Shown here one piece after another: positions 1-10,908 of a stretch of 64,000 nt of DNA (positions are counted from its first letter, which is position 1; the number at the start of each line of letters is the position of its first letter). The stretch is from positions 310,001-374,000 of the forward strand of contig JACKQL020000044.1 in NCBI GenBank assembly GCA_018296165.2, read 5' to 3'. Source of the DNA: Termitomyces sp. T153 (taxonomy: Eukaryota > Basidiomycota > Agaricomycetes > Agaricales > Lyophyllaceae). The translations under genes were made by a program, and so were the position numbers. The notes below the pieces were generated by a model. It ran no database searches and had not been told where the DNA came from. It worked only from the letters and a program-made list of their open reading frames with translations.

Positions 1-2870
1 CTCCAGCATTTTAGTGTAGATGAAGATGTTGTTGATGTACACGCACACTACACCCTCTGCAATGAGGTCTCAGAAGATGTTGTTCATCATGTCTGGAAGG
101 TGGCTGGGCTGTTGGTGAGACTGAAGAATGTAACAAGTGGCTTGAACAATCTCTGGTTGGTCCAGAAGGCTGCCTTCCACTTGTCTTCCTCCTGAATGTG
201 CACATTGTTGTAACTCCACCAAACGTCCAGTTTCGTGAAGTATTATGTGCTCTCGAGGTTGTTGATGAGCTTGGAGATGAGGAGGAGAGGGTAGTGATCC
301 TTCACCATTATGGCATTGAGTATCTGATAGTCCTGTACCAGTTAGAGGGAGCCATTCTTCTTTTTGATAAAGAAGACTGGAGAAGCCATTGGGGATTTGG
401 ATAGACAGATACAACTGAAGTCCAAGTTCTCCTAGAGGAAGGCATTGAGCTCATTCCACTCTCTGGGCGCAAGAGAGTAGACCTTACAGCTGGAGGATGC
501 TGAGTTGGGCAGCAGTTTGATGGCATGGTCCCACCTCTTGCACTCTGGAAGTGAGTCAAAGGAGGCCTTGGAGAACACATCCTCAAATGCATGCAAGTAG
601 GAGGGTACTACATCCCAGAACTCTTGAGGTGTGGCATTGGCAGCAAAGGCCTGGGCCAGCTGCTGGGATGTAGTCTGGCTAGCCCTGATCTCCACAATGG
701 AGGGCAACAGGTGGATAGTGGTAACATAAATTCAATCCCCCACCTCTATTGCTTCATCTGGGAGCTCTGGTTTGCATATACTACTAAACTCCCCTCCATG
801 CTCCTCCTCTAGGGCTCTGCTGTTGCTCCAATCATCCTCATAGAGGGCCTCCCTACAAGGGAATGCCAGAGGTGGGGGGTCCAGGAGGTCTAGATCAGCA
901 AAGGGGAGAGGGCCAGCACAACATGCTTGGATGGCTGCATGCTCTCAGACTTGAGTCTGTTGCTCTGCCCTGGCCTCCACAGTGCAGGCAGAGCACTTTC
1001 TGGGGCATCTACTCATAGTCACCTCTCCTTTAGTCCAATTGATCTCAGAGTTATGCTCTTGGAGCCATGTGAAACAAGGATCATGTCTTGCCTTTCCAAG
1101 CTGGTGACAGCAAATACGGTGTGCTCTGTGTGGTTCTGGTAGTGGAGAACCAGGTCAATCACAGAGCTAATTGTGCCAGCTTCATTGGGCATTCTGTCAA
1201 TGTTGTAGACAGGAATAGGCTTGGAAAGGGGCTGCGTGGTCAGGCTGTGGCATTTGATGAACTCCAAGTCCAGGAAAAGTCCCATTGCTCCACTGTCCAG
1301 GAGAGCTGCAATTCTGTGGTTTTGCTAAGTGTCCATCATCTTGATCTCTACATCAAAGTGCAAGAAATGGGCAGATGAGCCAGAGGCCATCACATACTGT
1401 CAGGGCATTTGGTGTGCCCAAGTGGGGCTGTGCTGTTGGACCTTTGGAGGTGTTGGAGAACTTGGTGGGGGCTCTGGAGTTAGTGTTTGTACATCTGAAA
1501 GTGGACTTTGAGGTTCTTCTGTCTCAGAATGAAGGGCATTAGAAAAGGCAGTTTTATTTTCTATTAACAGACAAGAGAACCTGTTAGCACCTAGTGATGG
1601 AGGTGTACACCTCATCCATTGCTTGACTCAAAATCCCCCTCTAGCTCCAGAGGTGAGCTGCTCATGTTAGCTTCCTCTGGGGTCAACTCTAATGAGGGCT
1701 CATCCAGCAACAGAGCTCCAGCAGCATGCTTTGCAGCCAGGAGCTGTAGGAGAAGTTCCTCCTGCTCTGCTGCAGAAAGGTAGCAGACCTCCAGGCCCAG
1801 GGGACAGTGCCATGCAAAGTGCCTGGGCTTCTTGCATCTCCAGCATAACAGCAGGGCTGCACAAAGTTGTCAGGCCACATCCACATCCATGGGAATCTCT
1901 GGGAGTAGGGGATGAGCAGTAGGGAGCAGCTGGAGCAAGGGCCAGCACTGGGTGAGTAGGCATGGGGTGGCGGAAGTTGCTGACCAGAACAGGGTGCATC
2001 ATGAAATGGGGGCAGTGGAGCTTCCTCTGTATCTCCATGAGCTGCTATTGGTCCTAGGCCACCTCATACCACAACACAATCTTTTCATCATCAGGGAGAC
2101 CCTCCACCAGGTTGTCAATGTGTTCCACCAAGGTGGAGTGCAAGCCATCCTAGAAGGTGAGGCACAGCTGGAGGCCATTGGAGTAGGCAGCCTGTTTGAT
2201 CAGGACTTGGAACAAGTCAATGTACTCATCCAATATATGCTTCCCTTATCCGTACTGCTCCCTGTCATGCAGTGTTAGTGCCCCTGTCCTAGTAGGGTCC
2301 AATGGAAAAAACTCTGTGCAAAAGTCCTTCTCAAAGGCAGCCCAGTCCAGAAAGCTCCCCACACCTCTAGGATGGTGGAAAACTTGCAGCATGTAGGTGG
2401 AGGCATGTCCAGTCTTCATGTATAACAGCACCCAGGCTATTTTCAATGCATCAGAGTCAAAAGTGTCCCTCCTGAGGTGGATGTAGGTGAGGCAGGACTA
2501 TAGGAATTGCTCTCTGCCAGAGCAAGCACCATTGTATGTGTCTGGCAGTGCTGGGCAAGGGATCTGTGGCTGCAGGGTCACTGGAGCCACTAGAGCAGGT
2601 GCTGTGGCAGGCAGAGCTGGTTACTTGGCCATAGGAGGGGCAGAGTTAGGGCTTAGGCATTCTAGCAATGCCTGGAGGGACTGGGAGATAAGATCCATTG
2701 TCTGATGGAGGGTAGAGAGTTCAGCCATATGGTGGGTGAAAGAAGATTGCATTAATTGCACCTGAGTTTCTAAGTGGAGCAGGCAAGTCCAGGCTTTGTT
2801 CTGAAAGGCTGGGGCTTTCAAGGGTGTGTCTGGGTTGGCAAGCTGAGATATAGAACTCTGTAAAGCTTAA
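1..2870 (-). pseudogene. Ty3/gypsy (chromovirus-type) gag-protease-RT, decayed, cut by window edge
   Basis: Retrotransposon polyprotein read on the minus strand. From right to left: gag start region near 2820 (LETQVQLMQ... helical segment matching the second gag at 61.8 kb); a Gly/Cys-rich stretch near 1800-1900 where a zinc knuckle is expected; a retropepsin with an intact LLDSGAMGLFL active site (Asp codon 1295-1297); the protease-RT linker (ASQTTSQQLAQAFAANATP, ~660); and the start of reverse transcriptase. The window edge cuts it in RT motif C, where YxDD reads YINN (codons 28-33). Frameshifts and stops interrupt it, for example CAG to TAG just upstream of the protease Asp. It is nearly collinear with the copy at 56.7-61.2 kb. 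The family is clear; no function should remain. Confidence 0.85.
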
Positions 2871-2944
2871 TCCTGGTGGAGAAGTGATAGATAGTGGCTT
2901 AGAGGTTCCTTGTGGCTATGCAGGGCTTCCAGGCCAGTTTGAGG

Positions 2945-2955
2945 AGACTTGTTCT
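2945..2955 (-). other. Primer-binding site, probable self-priming type
   Basis: Two bases inside the LTR edge, the element strand reads AGAACAAGTCT. This 11-mer is the exact reverse complement of a motif inside the element's own LTR (3085-3095). It does not resemble the usual tRNA-complementary site starting TGG. Fungal Tf1/sushi-type chromoviruses prime reverse transcription by folding the first 11 nt of their mRNA onto the PBS, and this layout fits that mechanism. Confidence 0.6.
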
Positions 2956-2957
2956 AC

Positions 2958-3312
2958 TGTAAGTGCAACCTCTGGAGTGACAGATCAGAGTCATGCAGCT
3001 AGCAGAGGGGAATCCAAAGTATATTAGTGGAGTAGACAACAATACAAATTCGTAACTGATCACTTAGCAGAGGGGAATCTGAAGAGAACAAGTCTAAGGA
3101 TCCCTGCTGCTTGGCATGGCACATCAGTGGGTGGTGGAGGCATAGGAACTACTGTACAGGTGACCAGAGCTACTCCCAACCCTAGGGCAAGGGTTGCTGA
3201 GGTGATACAGAGAACTCCGGAGTTCTCTGGAGATCAGAGCCCTGGAGACATTGAACAAGCTGTGGAGGTGCTGAAACCAGTCACAGAGGTTGGAAATGGA
3301 AGTCCCCTGACA
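2958..3312 (-). repeat. LTR (5' LTR of the minus-strand Ty3/gypsy element)
   Basis: A 355-bp block that starts TG and ends CA and lies directly beside the primer-binding site. It aligns along its whole length with 56322-56689, which sits at the other (3') end of a related minus-strand element. The shared block contains the conserved AGAACAAGTCT motif (3085-3095). The matching 3' LTR of this copy lies outside the window to the left. Confidence 0.8.
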
Positions 3313-3519
3313 GGAGGTCTCCATAGTAGAGTTAGAGAATCAGCCTCAGTCTTCTCCTCAGTCCTTCATTGAAAAAAAGCACAAGCACAAAGGAAACTTC
3401 ATGTATGATTGATCACTTTTGACACTCTAGCTATTACTGACGTACAATTATGCAGCAGAGCCACCTCAAAGGCTGATTAAGATCACTTATCTTCTCAGTA
3501 TTTATTCCTTAGCTAAAAT

Positions 3520-4953
3520 GTCCAAAAGCCTTACAAAATGTACACTAAAGACCCTATCATTTATCTCATGTCAGACAAACCTTGGGATACTGTCAAGGCA
3601 CAGTTTCTCATCAAGATTGATAGTGCTCTCAAACCCAAAAAGCTCAGCATTGTGGATCATGATCTCCAGGAATCAACATTGTAGAAGATGCACATTATCA
3701 AGGCCTTCTTGAACAAATTTGCAATATGACAAATAAGACACCCACTGTCAACATTACTATTCCTTGGAAAGATAGCAAGTCAGAGAAGGAAAATATTGGG
3801 CAGGGTGTTGAGTTAGAAAGGAGGAGAAGAGTTTAGAGACAAAAAAAGTGTGCATGATCACATCACAGGTAATGAAGGATCCATTGTCTCTTCCTGGAAG
3901 TTCTGCCAGAGCAGTCAACATGCTGAAGCTTCAAGATTGGTGGATCTGTGAGAAACATCAAGAAACATACATTGATGTTCATTGCTATGTGAACCACACC
4001 AGCATATCCCCCTCAACCATGAGCATCTGGAATGTTGGGCTGTTGCTATAGTGCTGTGATTCATACTTGATTTATACAGCCCTACTCACATGTAGTCTAT
4101 CTGAAAGGAGACAAATATCCAACCATCAAGTGGCCACCAAATTATCAACTCTTTGATCTCCCTCCAGCTGTCCCTGCCCATTCTCCTGTTTTACAATGTT
4201 GACTTGAGGCTCAGGAAAACAGGATCTCACCACCTGCAGCTCCAGTTCTCAATCTCACTATTGCTAGTGACATTGCTGAGGACTTCTTGCCACATCAAGC
4301 TCAGGCACCTCCTACAATGGTCAGCACCAACATAGTTCCTCTCACTCTGGCTGTTGTCATTCATGGGCACAACATTCAAGCCTCAAAAATTCTTCATCCC
4401 CTCTTGCCTACTTGGTCTGTATATTTCAAGGGCAACCTCTGGAGGCTGTGGCTTGATCACACAACTGGCAGAGGGAGATCCAGAGTGAACAATTCTAAGG
4501 ATTTCCAATGCCAGTGTTTGGAAAATTTACTGTAGAGCTTCTAGAAAAAACACTCAAAAATGACCAAATCTGAGATCCAATCCAAAAATGGGAATTCATT
4601 GTCCATGGCCTTGATCTCCAGACTCACAGCACATGACAATGTACAAGCATAACCAAAAGATAGCCCTTGGCCAAAAGTACCTGTGACCAGAAGATGGGAG
4701 GTCAACAATGAATGGCAGGCTCTGAATGAAGGAAACAATCAGAGGGCCTGGTAAGAGCAGTCTCCTGACAGATATGACTCTTCCTGACTTTTGCAATAAG
4801 TACAATCTTAGTGACACAATTCTTCTCAAGCTCAACCATAATGGATACACAAACATGCATGTTCTGCACTTTGTTACAGCAGATGAACTCAAAGCTGTTG
4901 TGGCCTTTCAAGATGCTATTGAGATGTGGTCAGTTGCACATACTACCATCTAG
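3520..4953 (+). pseudogene. Decayed gene with C-terminal SAM-like domain (transposon-island gene)
   Basis: Several reading frames joined by frameshifts give a recognisable protein order. Near 3550-3670: PWDTVKAQFLIKID. Near 4000-4050: HIPLNHEHLECWAVAI. Near 4090-4170: VYLKGDKYPTIKWPPNYQLF. Near 4240: LNLTIASDIAEDF. At 4770-4950, an intact ~60-residue helical segment starting LPDFCNKYNLSDTILLKLN that looks like a SAM-type fold and ends in frame at 4953. From memory, proteins of this build are multicopy in agaricomycetes and occur beside transposons; I cannot name their function. There are at least four frameshifts or stops. CpG is almost absent, as in the neighbouring elements. Confidence 0.55.
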
Positions 4954-5113
4954 CTTTGTTTTTTGCTCTCTCTGATTTTGTGCTGCACTGCTTTTGTCTG
5001 TGCTTGGAATTATTTCTCTGCTTTTGTACTGCTCCTTTTTTCCCTCTACCTGCACTTGTAATTATGGTTTCAACAAGACTTTTGTATACAGTTCATTGTA
5101 TAAACAGTATTAA

Positions 5114-6203
5114 TTACATCCATCCTGCATGAAAGAAATATCCTTCCATGTCTTCAAGCACTATGATCTCAAGAACCTCATACATATCAAAGATGATACC
5201 ATCATTGTGAACTGTGCTGTAGTAATCTTGATGGTGACACAGAAAATGCTTTATTTTTGAAAAAGCCTCCTCAATTGGGTTGAGATCTGGTAAGTATGGA
5301 GAGGAATATTCAATGCAAACACCTGAAAGAATGGATCAACAAGGTGTGTACCTGAACTGACTCAGAGAGTAGCGATATATATACATACCAAACTTATTGA
5401 AATGTTCAAGGATAGCTGGATCATGATGCATCTGAGCATTGTCCTTGACAAGAACACTGAGTGGTCTTGAATATTCCAAGCATTTTGGAAGCTACACTTG
5501 TCAATTCAATAGTGTACACAAAGAAAACAAATGAACTCATGACAGTGAACTCAAGAAATTCCATGTAAAGAGCCTGTATCATAGAACCTTCAACAACTGT
5601 GCTGGCTACCATCCCATCCAAGGAACTCGATGGCATAGTTGAAGTCTGCTATCCACAAACACAATGCTGCTTCTTTGAAACTTGACAGCCTCTCCTTGAT
5701 CTTCCATATTGACATCCAATAGTCCTCTCATCTTTGAACATCTCATCTATAAACCTGATTTGCTCTGGAGAGTAGCATGCCATTCTACAAATGAACTCAG
5801 CTCAATATGCTTCATCTCATTCAATTGCAATGCATTTGAGCTTTTTGCAACTGACACCAGGCCTTTCAAGTTTATGATGAATCGTGGTATAATTCGCCAA
5901 AACAAAGCAGTTGTCCTTGAGAAGGTGAAGAAGTTCATTAAGGAAGTAGTTGGGATTCTGATGTATGAGCTGGAGAAGGTAGTGAATATCATCTTGAATG
6001 AGGTTACGGAGTCAACCACGCAGGCTGGTCTTATGTGGCACCACATCATCAGTTGCATGCCAAAGCTTGAGGATTCTGTCAAAGGTTTGCTCGGAGAGGC
6101 AACAACAGTCAAGGATATCATTCAGAGAAAGTAGATTGTGCTCATAAAGGTGGATAGCAGCAACTTTGACGTTGCGGCTGATCTTGCGAAACATGACAGT
6201 CAA
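5114..6203 (-). pseudogene. Mariner/Tc1-superfamily DDE transposase, one intron, in-frame stops
   Basis: The minus strand gives a near full-length transposase starting at ATG 6203. The N-terminal helix-turn-helix reads KVAAIHLYEHNLLSL. Catalytic positions are present: FIDEMFKDER (first Asp, ~5750), VKDNAQMHHD (second Asp, ~5440) and LPDLNPIEEAF (Glu, ~5280). The C-terminus reads IIFDMYEVLEII and ends at 5114-5116. An intron with GTATGT donor and TTTCAG acceptor (~5388-5323) separates the second Asp exon from the Glu exon. Four in-frame stops interrupt it; several correspond to CGA-to-TGA changes, which fits CpG decay more than random drift. No clear terminal inverted repeats were found. Confidence 0.75.
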
Positions 6204-6292
6204 GAATACAGTGTTTATTTGGCTGAGTTATATCATTTGGAATTGATCAAAATTTTGGGGAACTGCCATGTTCATTGCAAACGGCTAAGCAG

Positions 6293-6327
6293 GTCACATG
6301 GCTAAGCAGGGTCACATGGCTCGATTT
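6293..6327. repeat. Two-copy 17-18 bp tandem repeat at the transposon/gene boundary
   Basis: GGCTAAGCAG(G)GTCACAT occurs twice in direct tandem, next to where CpG content rises from transposon-like to gene-like levels. It could be the outer end of the mariner element or a scar; no second copy was found on the other side. Confidence 0.4.
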
Positions 6328-6543
6328 TCTGTGCACACAAAAAGTTCAAGTGGAAAAACCTCGATCAATACTAGACGTCGCAATTTTTTATGAATTCGTT
6401 TCGCCCAGAAAACTCCCTGACTTTCATCTTTTCACCACGCGATGCAGAACCACTTTCATCTCGACATGAAGGCCATGTGTCTGACCAAACCCCCATTCAC
6501 ACTCCATATATTGATATAGTATGGAAGAATCACATAGCCATTT

Positions 6544-8140
6544 TCAGAGTCTGTAGGGCTTTGCGGCAAAAGCAGCAAGTGTCTGGTAAACTTCTTGTCC
6601 CTCTAGTCCTCCCAATGTATAAATCACATTACTGACTTCAAACCCGTTGAATCGGCTTGCTGCACAGATGGCGTAGGCACCCATATCATCGAAGCCGAGC
6701 CAGTCTCCAACTCGGAGTGCACTTGGAAGCAAGGTTTCTGGAGACACACAATCCATTGAATCGCACGTCGGACCCCATACACTGCTAGGTCCCTGGGGTT
6801 CCGATGCGGGGACGTGGAACGATCCGTTCAGCGACACCACGTGCGGATGCACGACCTTGTGGTCGAATATAATGCAGTTAAAGGCACCATAAATCCCTTC
6901 ATTGATGTAATCTATAAATAAAACATCGTTAGCACTCCTTCTACATAACAGAAGAATAGAACTGACACTTGACGTCTGGTTGATTCGATGCTTCCTCATT
7001 ATTTGGTCCCTGAACGTCGACAAGAGGAACTCGCCTAGCAATGATATTGGCAGCAAGTTTGAATGCTTTGGAAACGTAGAACCGTCCAGGCTCCGCAATG
7101 ATCTTTAAAGCTTGACGATCGGGAAAGTACTCGTTGATCGCCCGGGTCACGAATCCGGCAGCTTGTTCGAACAGTGCGTCTTCGAATCCTCCGCCAATAT
7201 CCAGTAGGTTGAACAAGAATCCTGCTTCTTTCCCCATGTCGAAGACTGTACGAGCACGTAGTATCGCATTTGTGTATGCCGAAGGATCATAGCACCCACT
7301 CCCCACATGGAAGGAGACTCCTACAACGTTGAGACCAAGTTCCTTCGCCTTTTTGAGTAGCGCAGGCACAGTTCCCAATGGTGCACCGAATTTAAGACCG
7401 AGTGCACTCGAGCTCTTTGAATCGTCGGTCAGGATGCGAATGACGAGCTTCTCACTGGTATGGACACGGAAAATCTTGTAGAGCTCGTCCGCATTGTCGA
7501 AAGTCATTGTTTTGACACCCATCTTTGCAGCGTTTTGGATGAATGACACAGCTTTGCAGGGATTGGCAAATATGATACGGGAAGGATCGATACCGCCCAC
7601 ATTCAAAACCATGGAAATTTCTCCGCTGGACGCACAATCAAACCCTGCACCCAACGCAGCAAGCAGGCGAATGACATAAGGGTCCGGATTACATTTCACA
7701 GCTAAGTCAGGGAGTAAGTTGCATCGACCGAATATTCCACGGAGTCACTCACCGTAAAAGGCCTGGATTTCAGGAAGCGCTGTCATCCACCGTTTGTGCT
7801 GACGGTAGACTTGACTAAGGTCCGCCACAAAGAAGGCCTTTTCTGCATCTGGCTGGCAGGCTTCGGCGAGATGTGCGGCTCTCATAACGCCAGCCCTCAT
7901 ATGAATTTCAGGATGTCCCCTGTACAAAGGCGGAAGGGAGGGGAAGATCTTTATCTCTTCGTCTGTCCAGGAGTTGGAGTTGGCAGTCACATTGGCAGAC
8001 CGAGAAAGGACAAGGGATTTGGAAACAGACCGGTTAGAATTCTCTTTAAAGCATGGAAATGCCTTGGAGCGAGACAAGTCAATGGGTAACGGCGCACTTG
8101 ACGTGTGCACCGCGGACATAGTATCAGAGGGTGGTGTCAT
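6544..8140 (-). CDS. SPE1: Ornithine decarboxylase
   Basis: PLP-dependent enzyme converting ornithine to putrescine, the first committed step of polyamine synthesis, in the cytosol. Exons on the minus strand: 8140-7753, 7701-6967, 6911-6544. The introns are 51 and 55 nt (GTGAGT..TTAG; GTCAGT..ATAG, branch TGCTAAC) and all phases agree, giving 496 aa. Landmarks in order: the PLP lysine in FYAVKCNPDP, rebuilt across the first splice; HVGSGC; LDIGGGFEDA; EPGRFY; the catalytic Cys-Asp in WGPTCDSMDC; and GAYAICAASRFNGF. All key residues are present, so it should be active. The ~80-residue N-terminal extension before the barrel, rich in Ser, is poorly conserved in the family. A GTGAGT site at 8347-8342 may mark a 5'-leader intron. 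Codons are CpG-rich, unlike the transposons 300 bp away. Confidence 0.96.
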
Positions 8141-10825
8141 CGAGTGAGATGTATTTTGACACTTTAGTAGAGGTGATCCCTGCTGCCTGCTTGAGTGAGA
8201 CTTGTGCCTGATGAAACAGATTCTGTATATATGGAAAGTAAAAGAAAATAAGAAAAGAATTGTGTGAACTAGGAGTTGTAGCAGATACCAGAGAAATCGC
8301 CAGAGGGCAATCTAGTGCAGAGCCACGGGGACGCCGAAAATACTCACCTTATTCCGACAATCACCTGAGGTCATCAAGTGGTTTTTTATACCTATCAAGA
8401 CATAATACGTAATCTGGGAAGAGCAAAGAAAAGCTGTGCTGATTTTGTTTTTAGACAACCCGATCATAGAATCCTACTTCACCTTGTTCCCTGAATGACC
8501 CTATATGACATACTGCCAGTGGCAACAAATAAGGCCATATTGTGGTTTGTCCATAAAGGATCGTAGTCTTTGACATTCACATTGCACAATATCGTAATTC
8601 AATCAGTCAAACTCAAACTTTGTTATCTATTCTACCAGGAGTTGTAACAGCCAACTCATGGTGCACGCTCGAAGATGGAGTCCCAGCTCTCCACAAGGCA
8701 CATCATGCAAAGGAAAACTCGCCCTGATCACTTGACACCAATGTCACAATTGAAATACGGACTGTGCTGCCGATACACTTCCAACGGAACTTGAACGAGG
8801 ACAGACGACATTGGGAAAAGAGCATAGCCGGAGCTGCAAGAATGGAAGGTTCGTAGTGGTGTCTGAGTGGAGCAGTAGACAGCATGCTTCTAAGTCCAAG
8901 TGGCGAGTTGGTACATGGGATTTGAGATAGTGAGGCTCGAGAGTCCATTTGAGCTGTGCGAGTCATGTTTAGGCTGTGCCAATCGTATGGTAGTATAGCC
9001 ACATGGCTACGGCTTTTTCCACTTGCCCCACCTCTATACAAACTTTTTATAATACAACTCACAGTACCTTTCGTCGTTGGTTAGTAATAGGAGTTAATTC
9101 ATGGCAAGACGGCATTTGTCGCCACGTCCCGGCGAGCGGCGCCATCAACCAATCAACTACACAGGGGCAACTCAAAGAGGGGGGTTCTAACCTGAAATGT
9201 GCTCTAATCACAGGAATATCACGTGTGTTTTGATCTGTCAGAAATGTAATCGTAATGACTTATGTACCAACTTGAACTGGGACTCGGTTAAATCTGACAT
9301 GATGTATGAAACGCTTTTGGATGTCACAAATTTGGCAGTGATCTCACCTGCTTCGATTATTTGACACCACTCCATAGACGATACATATTGTTTGATAGCT
9401 GGCATCTACGTTCAAGGGAATAAGCTCCAGAAAATGATAACAGCGCTAGGGGATCTGGCCTTATCAGTTTAGGGACAATTACCTACCTCACTTTTGAGCT
9501 TGAGTTTCCATATGAACAAGGGGTACCGGCCTTTTGAAAAAAGAAAGTTGAAAAAAGACCAGACGTCGAAATCATTTTTTGCGATAAAAAACTGGACTAA
9601 CAAAAATCTGGACTAACAAAAATCTGGACTAACTTACGACTAACTACTTAACTATGTGATCAGGTGCACATTACCAAATAGGGCAATGATCCATCAGCGA
9701 TGCGTCATCGATCATCGCGATACCCTTTCCCTCCTGCTAATGACTTGAATGGCTGGTCGGCAATTCTAATTTTGCTGTGTTGCAAAATCTGGGCATTCTG
9801 CCATGCCATCGTCATCAACAATGCCGGCCAAGACCTAATACCATCATGTATAATCATTTATCTGTGCTTCATTAGAAAACATACCTTTCGCGGGTGTAGA
9901 CACGCTTAGATAATGTAGTGGAGGAATTATATGATCGAAAAATTGGCTACGATATCCTAAAAAAAGCAATTCTGACTTCCACTTCTATCATGACTAGATA
10001 TGTATTTTTAAATATCTAGCAACAATTGATACCTTATTCTACTCCAAATTCTCACAAGATGACCTCGAAATTTTTTTTCGGCCTCAGCCTATCGGACTAA
10101 CCAACTAACGTCTGATGTCAGAGTTTAAATCCGGCATTAAAACTCCGATACCCCCTTGCAAATATTTTCGGCAACTTGCGTATAGAGTCTTTATGTGACA
10201 AAAATTCGCGGTGCACATATTTGACGATCGTCGGAGGAGACCAAATATCATTGTTACAATAGATGATCAGCCTGTTCCATAAATCATTGAAAGCGACTTA
10301 CCCGCTTCGTCAAGTGAGCTAGAGGTGATGTGGAGCTAGAGGTAATTGTGGCAACGTCTTTTGATGCCATATGATGGTGACGTAAGCATTCTTTCGTGGC
10401 CCTTTCCCAAGCTTCAGTACAATCACTTGTACCCACGCATTTTCTAGTCGCATAGTTGTGTCTTTGCGAATGGCTGGCTACCTACCAGCCCACCAGGTCA
10501 ACTATTCTCGAAACCCTGATCCATGGATTCTAATTTGGGACCAACGAAAAGCGATCTGTGTGTCTTACTAGTGATTGGGCTTTAGCCTACTGACTGTTTA
10601 TAATGTAGATTCGCGTGGGTTCTACTTCTCTTCACTGACTATGCGTTTGGAGTCTCAAAAATCGATCAGTTCCTCTTCTTACACAGCCGACAATAGATGT
10701 CCTTCGAAGTTCTGCCATCCGACGTTCACCGTCTACTTTTGGTCATATTGATAAGGCAAGGGGTCGCGATATTTGCTTAATTTTTTGTATTTGAGCCATC
10801 CTTCAACAGTCATCAGCATTCAAAT
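8141..10825. other. Intergenic: ODC upstream region and spacer
   Basis: No convincing gene. On the minus strand this holds the ODC leader and promoter side; a TATA-like TTATAAAAAG occurs near 9045-9054. A short tandem repeat of CTGGACTAACAAAAAT (about 2.5 copies) lies at 9592-9635. Minus-strand open frames around 8703-9062 have no codon bias or recognisable motif. The rest is unremarkable AT-balanced sequence. Confidence 0.5.
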
Positions 10826-10908
10826 ATGCCGAGTTTGAAGCGATCTGTTCCCAGATTTGGCGCACAAATCATCCCCTATGTACGTCCCAAAAAGCAGTTG
10901 TCAATGCC

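Noticed and set aside
8703..9062. Minus-strand 119-codon frame upstream of ODC
   Set aside because: Could be read as a long upstream ORF, but it has no homology-like features and lies ~560 bp from the ODC start; promoter sequence is the simpler view.
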